Source of the DNA: Velthaea sp965214335
Lineage (GTDB): Bacteria; Vulcanimicrobiota; Vulcanimicrobiia; Vulcanimicrobiales; Vulcanimicrobiaceae
Reading direction: 5' to 3'
Assembly: GCA_965214335.1 (NCBI GenBank)
Contig: CBDCBO010000014.1
Location: forward strand, 310,001-374,000
DNA: 64,000 bases
The notes beneath the pieces are model-generated. The model made no database searches. It was not told the origin of the DNA and saw only the letters and a program-made list of their open reading frames with translations. This document shows, piece by piece, positions 59,598-64,000 of the stretch (position 1 is its first letter; each line of letters opens with the position of its first letter). The position numbers were made by a program, and so were the translations under genes.

Positions 59598-60475
59598 AGC
59601 GCGGCGATTTTCTCGAGCATGTGGCCTGGACGGGCAGTGGCATCGTATGGAGTTTGTCCGCAACGGGAGTGCTCGCCGCCACGCCCGCTGCGGCGGCGAC
59701 GGGGTCGTTCTCGTTCGTCCAAATTAGCGATAGTCACATCGGCTTCACGCGGCCCGAAAATCCGGACGTGCTCGGCACGTTTCACCAAACCATTGCCGCG
59801 ATCAACGGCTTGGCGCGACCGCCGGCGTTCGTCGTCCATACCGGCGACGTGACGCATCTCGCGAAACCGGAGCAATTCGATGCCGCGAAGCAAGCGTTAT
59901 CGGCACTGCGGGTTCCGCTCATCGTGTTGCCCGGTGAACACGACGTCATCGGTTCTCCTCGAGCGTTCTTTGATGCGTTCGCGCGGTCCGATGCGCCCGA
60001 TGGCTGGTTCTCGTTCGACCAGGGCGGAATCCATTTTCTGGCGCTGGTCAACGTCTTTAATTTCGAGGTCGACGGTAAACTTGGCGCGCAACAAATCGAC
60101 TTCATCGAAAAGGATTTAGCCGCGCAGAACGTTTCGACGCCGATCGTGGTGTTCGGTCACGTGCCGCTGTATGCGTTGTATCCAAAGTGGGGCTGGACAA
60201 CCCAGGATGGCGCGCGCGTTTTGGCTGCGCTACGGCGGTTCGACGGCGTCACCGTGCTCAACGGGCACATCCACCAGATCATCACGCACAGCGAAGGCAA
60301 CATCCGTTTCGCAACCGCGGCCGCGACGGCATATCCGCAGCCGGCGCCGGGAACCGCCGAACGCCCGGGACCCCTCCAGGTCGCACCGGATCATCTGCTG
60401 GCGGTGCTGGGTTACCGCAGCGTCGAGCTCGATGCGGGTGCGCCCGCGCGCGTCGCCGATCGTCCGCTTGGGTAA
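59594..60475 (+). CDS. Exported calcineurin-like metallophosphoesterase
   Basis: 293 aa. Metal motifs: DSH in VQISDSHIGF, GD in VHTGDVTHL, GEHD in LPGEHDVIG (GNHD in the family), GH in VFGHVPLYA and GHIH in LNGHIHQII. The N-terminus is a signal/anchor (RGDFLEHVAWTGSGIVWSLS; a Tat-like RR pair is not visible). Close homologues would be phosphodiesterases; the substrate is unknown. GTG start overlaps the cupredoxin stop. It is followed by an ECF sigma factor. Confidence 0.9.
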   Translation: MKRGDFLEHVAWTGSGIVWSLSATGVLAATPAAAATGSFSFVQISDSHIGFTRPENPDVLGTFHQTIAAINGLARPPAFVVHTGDVTHLAKPEQFDAAKQALSALRVPLIVLPGEHDVIGSPRAFFDAFARSDAPDGWFSFDQGGIHFLALVNVFNFEVDGKLGAQQIDFIEKDLAAQNVSTPIVVFGHVPLYALYPKWGWTTQDGARVLAALRRFDGVTVLNGHIHQIITHSEGNIRFATAAATAYPQPAPGTAERPGPLQVAPDHLLAVLGYRSVELDAGAPARVADRPLG

Positions 60476-60487
60476 TCGCTCACCAGC

Positions 60488-61063
60488 GTGGATCCCGCTA
60501 GCGGCAGCGAGGCCGACGATGACCGCATATTGGCACGACATTTCAGCGCCGGAACGAGCGCCGGACTCGAACGCGTCTACCAAGCCTATGGCACGCTGTT
60601 GTACTCCGTGGCGCGCGCGGTGCTCGGCCGCGACGGCGACGCCCAGGATTGCGTGCACGACGTTTTATTGCGCCTGTGGCAAACCCCCGCAGCGTACCGC
60701 ACCGAGCGCGGAGAATTACGCAGCTATTTGCTCGTCGCGGTTCGCAACGACGCGCTTACGCGCCGGCGCGACGCCGCGCGCCACTTCGCCATCGACGCCC
60801 GAGCGGCGCGCAGCGAGCCGGCTGCCGCGTCCGAGATGAACGATCCAATCGAACGGGCACGCCTGCTGGCCGCCGTGGGCGCACTGCCGGCCGAACAACG
60901 CGTCGCACTCGAGCTGGCATTTTTTAGCGGCTTGACCCATGTCGAGGTCGCCCAACGGCTTGCCGCACCGCTCGGCACGATCAAGAGCCGGATCGCGCTA
61001 GCGTTGCGCAAACTCCACGCTGCGTTGGCGCCGCCCAACCGGAGTGACCGATCCGATGCATGA
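60488..61063 (+). CDS. ECF RNA polymerase sigma factor
   Basis: 191 aa. The sigma-70 region 2 (YSVARAVLGRDGDAQDCVHDVLLRLW) and region 4 (VALELAFFSGLTHVEVAQRLAAPLGTIKSRIALALRKL) are both present. It falls among SigK-like ECF factors; it is paired with a zinc-binding anti-sigma gene just downstream (20-base overlap). The downstream gene set (cupredoxin, metallophosphoesterase) suggests an envelope or copper/oxidative response, but this is inference. Confidence 0.92.
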   Translation: MDPASGSEADDDRILARHFSAGTSAGLERVYQAYGTLLYSVARAVLGRDGDAQDCVHDVLLRLWQTPAAYRTERGELRSYLLVAVRNDALTRRRDAARHFAIDARAARSEPAAASEMNDPIERARLLAAVGALPAEQRVALELAFFSGLTHVEVAQRLAAPLGTIKSRIALALRKLHAALAPPNRSDRSDA

Positions 61064-61799
61064 CCGGCGTGCGCCCGAGGGCGCGCATCTGGGCGAGCGC
61101 GCTGAACTCTACGCGCTCGGCGCGCTCGAACCGGTCGAACGGACGGAGGTCGAAACGCACGTCGCCCGCTGCGCCGATTGTCTGCGGGCGTTAGGTGCGG
61201 CGGAAGCAACCGTTACGACTCTCGCTGAAGCCTGGGCGCCGCGCAGCGCCCTGCCGGCCGGCCTCGGCGCGCGCCTGACCGCTTCGGCGCACGCGGGGAC
61301 GGCGCCGGCCGCGCCGGTCGCAGCGCGGTCGCTCCGCATGCCAGGTCGCGACCGGCGCCGGCGCTTGGTGCGGCCGGGCAGGAGCGTTTTGGCGGCGGCC
61401 GCGACCTTGCTCGTAGCGGCCGGAATCGGAACCGGCTCGCTACTCGACCGCGCGGCCGACGGGCGCCGCGCCGACCGCGAGAGCAGCGTGCTAGCGACCC
61501 TGGCGAACGCCCATTTTCTGCATGTGAGCTTGCGTGCCCGCGGTCCGGCGGCGCCGGTCGCCAAAGTGTTGTATGCACGCGATGGCGCGTGGTTGTATGT
61601 TATCGTCGCGAGTGCAACCTGCGTTTGCCGCGTCCGCGCGAGTTCCCCGGCCGGCAACCGCGACCTCGGGCGGCTCGAGGTCCGCGGTACGACCGCAACG
61701 CTCTTCGTTCGCGATCCGGGCCGGCCGGAGTCGCTCGCACTTATCGGTTCCGCCGGACAGGTCGTCGCCGACACCGCGATCCGCTACCCGGCGAAGTAG
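61056..61799 (+). CDS. Anti-sigma factor, zinc-binding transmembrane
   Basis: 247 aa from ATG 61056 (GTG 61044 also in frame). The ZAS-like pattern H-x3-C-x2-C appears in VETHVARCADCLRALG. A transmembrane segment (SVLAAAATLLVAAGIGTG) is followed by an extracytoplasmic domain with a SATCVCRV motif. It is an RskA-like partner of the upstream sigma factor. Confidence 0.88.
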   Translation: MHDRRAPEGAHLGERAELYALGALEPVERTEVETHVARCADCLRALGAAEATVTTLAEAWAPRSALPAGLGARLTASAHAGTAPAAPVAARSLRMPGRDRRRRLVRPGRSVLAAAATLLVAAGIGTGSLLDRAADGRRADRESSVLATLANAHFLHVSLRARGPAAPVAKVLYARDGAWLYVIVASATCVCRVRASSPAGNRDLGRLEVRGTTATLFVRDPGRPESLALIGSAGQVVADTAIRYPAK

Positions 61800-61817
61800 C
61801 GCAGCAGCGGCGCGCTG

Positions 61818-62138
61818 CTAGTCGAGCGGTTTGAGGCTCACGAACATGCGTTGCAAATCGGCGATATTCGACGGCGTCTCATACCAACAGCACGCCTCGA
61901 ATTCTTGCCACATCGCTTGCACGGCGGGATGCGCATGGGCACCGGCGATTGCTTCTTCGGACACCCATTCGAACATCTCGACGATCGTTCCGTCGGCCGC
62001 GGTCGCGCTGATCGGCGCGCGTTCGGTCGCCAATCCAATCGCCCGCAGCCGCTCCACATGACCGCGAACCAACTCGGCGAGCGCCGCTTCTTTTCCCGGC
62101 CGCGGACGATAGGCAGCAATCACAATACTTCCGCTCAT
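61818..62138 (-). CDS. ABM-like dimeric alpha/beta barrel protein
   Basis: About 106 aa from ATG 62138. SIVIAAYRPRPGKEAALAELV and the C-terminal HPAVQAMWQEFEACC match the antibiotic biosynthesis monooxygenase/stress-responsive barrel fold. The role is probably small-molecule oxidation or dimeric sensing; substrate unknown. It is convergent with the anti-sigma gene. Confidence 0.7.
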   Translation of the reverse strand: MSGSIVIAAYRPRPGKEAALAELVRGHVERLRAIGLATERAPISATAADGTIVEMFEWVSEEAIAGAHAHPAVQAMWQEFEACCWYETPSNIADLQRMFVSLKPLD

Positions 62139-62275
62139 CGCCCGTCGATTCGCGTCACCGGAACACACTTCCGGTCACGCGGCCTTGCGCGGGAGCGACG
62201 GGTTCCCGGCCGATGCGCGGAACCGCGCTTTCCAAGGCGACTGGTCGTCACGATCCGAACGCCGTACCGGTGAAG

Positions 62276-62515
62276 ATGAAATGGCGCGTCGCCGTCGGCG
62301 CACTTTCCGTTGCGATCGGCGCCGTCGGGGCGACCGTGGTCGGCGCGCGCGCGATCGGGGCACTGGCATTGGGTGCCCTGGCGATCGGGAAATTGCGCAC
62401 CGGGAAAGCCCGCTTCGAGCGGCTCGAAATCGACGAACTCATCGTGCACAAACTAACGATCGTCGAACGGGTGGAACCGGCTTCTCTAACCGAGCCCAAC
62501 CAAACAGGTTCGTAG
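62276..62515 (+). CDS. Small Gly/Ala-rich membrane-associated protein
   Basis: 79 aa. The N-terminal part is a repeated hydrophobic run (AVGALSVAIGAVGATVVG, GALALGALAIG) with GxxxG-type spacing, and the C-terminal half is charged (RFERLEIDELIVHKL). Similar short proteins with GALAIG repeats are common but uncharacterised. GTG 62270 is an alternative start. Confidence 0.65.
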   Translation: MKWRVAVGALSVAIGAVGATVVGARAIGALALGALAIGKLRTGKARFERLEIDELIVHKLTIVERVEPASLTEPNQTGS

Positions 62516-62537
62516 AAAAGCCGATGATGACGCGTCG

Positions 62538-63497
62538 CTATTGTACGGTAACGGTCCCGATCATGTTTTCGGTATCGTCGTGAAAGATGCAATGATACGT
62601 ATATGTCCCCGGCTTGGTGAACTGTAAGCTGAAACTCGCGCCGGGAACCAGCACGCCCGAATTCACAAGCGTCGTTCCGTCGTAAATATTGCCGCCGCTC
62701 GGCGGCGAAAACGGACTTATGGTCGGAAACGTCGTGCCGGCCGGCGCAATCGTAACGGTGTGCGGCGAATTGTTTGAGGCATTGGTCCAGGTAATGATCT
62801 GCCCCGCGGCGATCGTCACCGCCGTGTCCGCTAGCGCGGGACCGGCCAGGAACCGCATCACGGTAAACGCTGACGGATGGCCCATATTCATGGCCGGCGA
62901 AATGCCGGCGACGAGATGCGGACCACCGGCGGTAAACGGAAATGTCGCGACCGACGCCGCCGCGCTGGCCACATCGCTCGCCGACTGCGCGGCGGCTTGC
63001 GCAGTATACGCCGCTTGAGTTGCCACGTGCGCGCTTCCCGCGGGCAGCACGTTGAGCGTACCCTGCATCCCCGGGTGAATCAAGCAGTAATATGTGTAGC
63101 TGCCGGGTTTCGAAAACGTCATCCGATACGATTTGCCCAGCAGCAAGAAGCCCGAACTCACGTATGTTGTACCATCGTACGTCGAAGGACCGGCCGGAAC
63201 CGCGTTGGTGGGATCGTTTGGCGGGGTCAGCGCGGAACGCGGGCCCAGCAGTGTTACGGTGTGTGGTTCGCCGGTGGGATAGTTCCATTGCACGGTGTCG
63301 CCGGCGTTGACCGAAATGCTGCGCGGGTAAAAACTCAGTGATTGAAGCGCTTCGGCGCTACCCGATGCGCCGGCATTTATCAGCCACGTGCTCGGTCCAA
63401 TGGGAGCAATGGGTGCCGGTCCACTTTCCGTGCTCGAGCACGCGGCGAGGAAACCCATGGCTGCAACGACCGTCGCAGCGAGCTTGATACGCGCCAT
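62538..63497 (-). CDS. Lipoprotein with two cupredoxin domains
   Basis: 319 aa from ATG 63497, with GGAG five bases upstream. A lipobox is present (AAMGFLAACSS). Domain 1 has copper ligands in GEPHTVTLLG (His) and TYYCLIHPGMQGT (Cys, His, Met). Domain 2 has SPHTVTIAPAG and TYHCIFHDDTENMIGT, with an altered second cluster spacing. The two domains are separated by an Ala/Ser-rich linker. The protein is probably anchored to the outer face of a membrane, as an electron carrier or copper store. Confidence 0.85.
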   Translation of the reverse strand: MARIKLAATVVAAMGFLAACSSTESGPAPIAPIGPSTWLINAGASGSAEALQSLSFYPRSISVNAGDTVQWNYPTGEPHTVTLLGPRSALTPPNDPTNAVPAGPSTYDGTTYVSSGFLLLGKSYRMTFSKPGSYTYYCLIHPGMQGTLNVLPAGSAHVATQAAYTAQAAAQSASDVASAAASVATFPFTAGGPHLVAGISPAMNMGHPSAFTVMRFLAGPALADTAVTIAAGQIITWTNASNNSPHTVTIAPAGTTFPTISPFSPPSGGNIYDGTTLVNSGVLVPGASFSLQFTKPGTYTYHCIFHDDTENMIGTVTVQ

Positions 63498-64000
63498 GTT
63501 CACTCCGAAACGCAAGCCCCAGCAGAGGTACGTCGCATCGTCGTTGCTGGAAAGATTGTTCCGCCAGCATACTCTTAAGCTGAGTGCTACGCAAGCAACG
63601 CTAACTGCAAGGTGCCGCAAATAGCGCAGCGCCGCTTTTGCTTTTGGTCGCGCGCGCAATAGGGTCATTTTCCGCTGTGCCCAAAAAGCGTTGTCAATCT
63701 TGCGATTCCACGATAGAGGACCGGCGGATTCAACGGGTCGATGTAAAACGTTACAAGCTTCATTAGCAGTGAGGCGGCATGGGCCGAACGTCGGCGATCT
63801 GGTTGGTCAAAATCGAGAAGGCTGATCTCTAAGAAAGGGAACTACGAGCCCACCTTCGTTCTTCGCGTATGATGCGTCGACCAACAAACGCAAGCCTTAA
63901 AGCCGAGGCCGAAGTCGTGCCGTTCCTGACCATAGGGAAAGCCAAGCGGGCCGGAACTTGACGTCCCGGCCCGCTTGGCCTTCGTTGACAGCCGCCCGCG
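63498..64000. other. Right-edge region, no gene seen
   Basis: No supported CDS or RNA gene. It contains the likely promoter region of the cupredoxin lipoprotein gene (minus strand, near 63500-63600) and a large hairpin at 63941-63979. Confidence 0.5.
63941..63979. terminator. Large GC hairpin near the right edge
   Basis: GCCAAGCGGGCCGG (63941-63954) and CCGGCCCGCTTGGC (63966-63979) form a 14-bp perfect stem with an 11-base loop. Downstream T-runs are short (TTTCCC on the minus strand, CTTCG on the plus strand). It probably terminates a gene entering from the right. Confidence 0.6.

Noticed and set aside
1..64000. CRISPR, IS, integrase, rRNA, tRNA
   Set aside because: No direct-repeat arrays, transposase motifs, tRNA-like cloverleaf or rRNA sequence recognised by eye; an automated search could still find a weak one.

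Overview
The window is chromosomal DNA from a GC-rich (about 60 percent by eye), gene-dense bacterium. I see no plasmid, phage, IS, CRISPR, rRNA or tRNA. House-keeping genes (uvrB, prs, rplY, pth, glmU, gltX, thyX, infC-rpmI-rplT, pheST) are interleaved with C1/alcohol-oxidation genes, a split methylmalonyl-CoA mutase with MeaB, and many short-chain signalling and hydrolase genes. The combination of a bacterial tricorn protease, XoxF, ThyX, split MCM, a YqzL-like peptide and GC-rich genes with many near-cognate start codons would fit an uncultured soil lineage such as Candidatus Eremiobacterota (WPS-2). That placement is inference only; Dormibacterota, Armatimonadota or Chloroflexota are not excluded.

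Layout. 1-9000 is accessory: a DUF389 membrane protein cut by the left edge, a CPA1 Na+/H+ antiporter, a decayed HtrA protease pseudogene, an MBL-cupin protein with an epoxide-hydrolase-like enzyme, a divergent MarR/FMN-reductase pair, and an alpha/beta hydrolase-TetR operon with its own operator. 9200-20000 is core: hybrid histidine kinase, uvrB, then prs-rplY-pth-CAP protein-amino acid kinase homologue-secreted protein on the plus strand, facing thyX and a membrane M48 peptidase homologue. 20000-29300 holds a small Ala-rich ORF, a VapBC-type module whose toxin lacks a normal start, and a tightly coupled minus-strand run mcmA-41 aa ORF-mcmB-gltX-glmU, then Nei-type glycosylase, DUF2256, a hydrolase and a beta-hydroxyacid dehydrogenase. 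29300-34400 is a lanthanide-type methanol/alcohol dehydrogenase cluster (xoxF, xoxJ, a DUF5069-like protein, cytochrome c, a DUF2380-like protein) with a divergent LuxR regulator whose receiver domain has lost its phosphoacceptor Asp. The intergenic region carries a strong nested inverted repeat.

34400-46560 contains meaB, tricorn protease, a GT87-type membrane glycosyltransferase, a PAS-PAS-GGDEF-EAL protein, a Crp/Fnr regulator, a second PQQ dehydrogenase and a methyltransferase. 46465-57815 is translation-centred: infC (AUA start behind an attenuator), rpmI, rplT, then a DUF4126 protein, esterase, NUDIX, SDR, a TrmH/SpoU methylase, YqzL-like peptide, pheS, pheT, CvpA and a SRPBCC-like protein. 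57863-64000 holds a class V aminotransferase, cupredoxin, secreted metallophosphoesterase, ECF sigma and anti-sigma, an ABM-like protein, a glycine-rich membrane peptide and a two-domain cupredoxin lipoprotein.

How the genes fit together: XoxF would oxidise a primary alcohol in the periplasm with PQQ and probably a lanthanide, passing electrons to the co-encoded cytochrome c. The MCM pair plus MeaB would feed propionyl-CoA-type carbon to succinyl-CoA. The most unusual features are several family members with lost catalytic residues (receiver Asp to Asn, M48 HExxH to RExxH, an amino acid kinase without its ATP-site glycines, HtrA Ser to Phe), repeated near-cognate start codons, and the structured xoxF upstream region.
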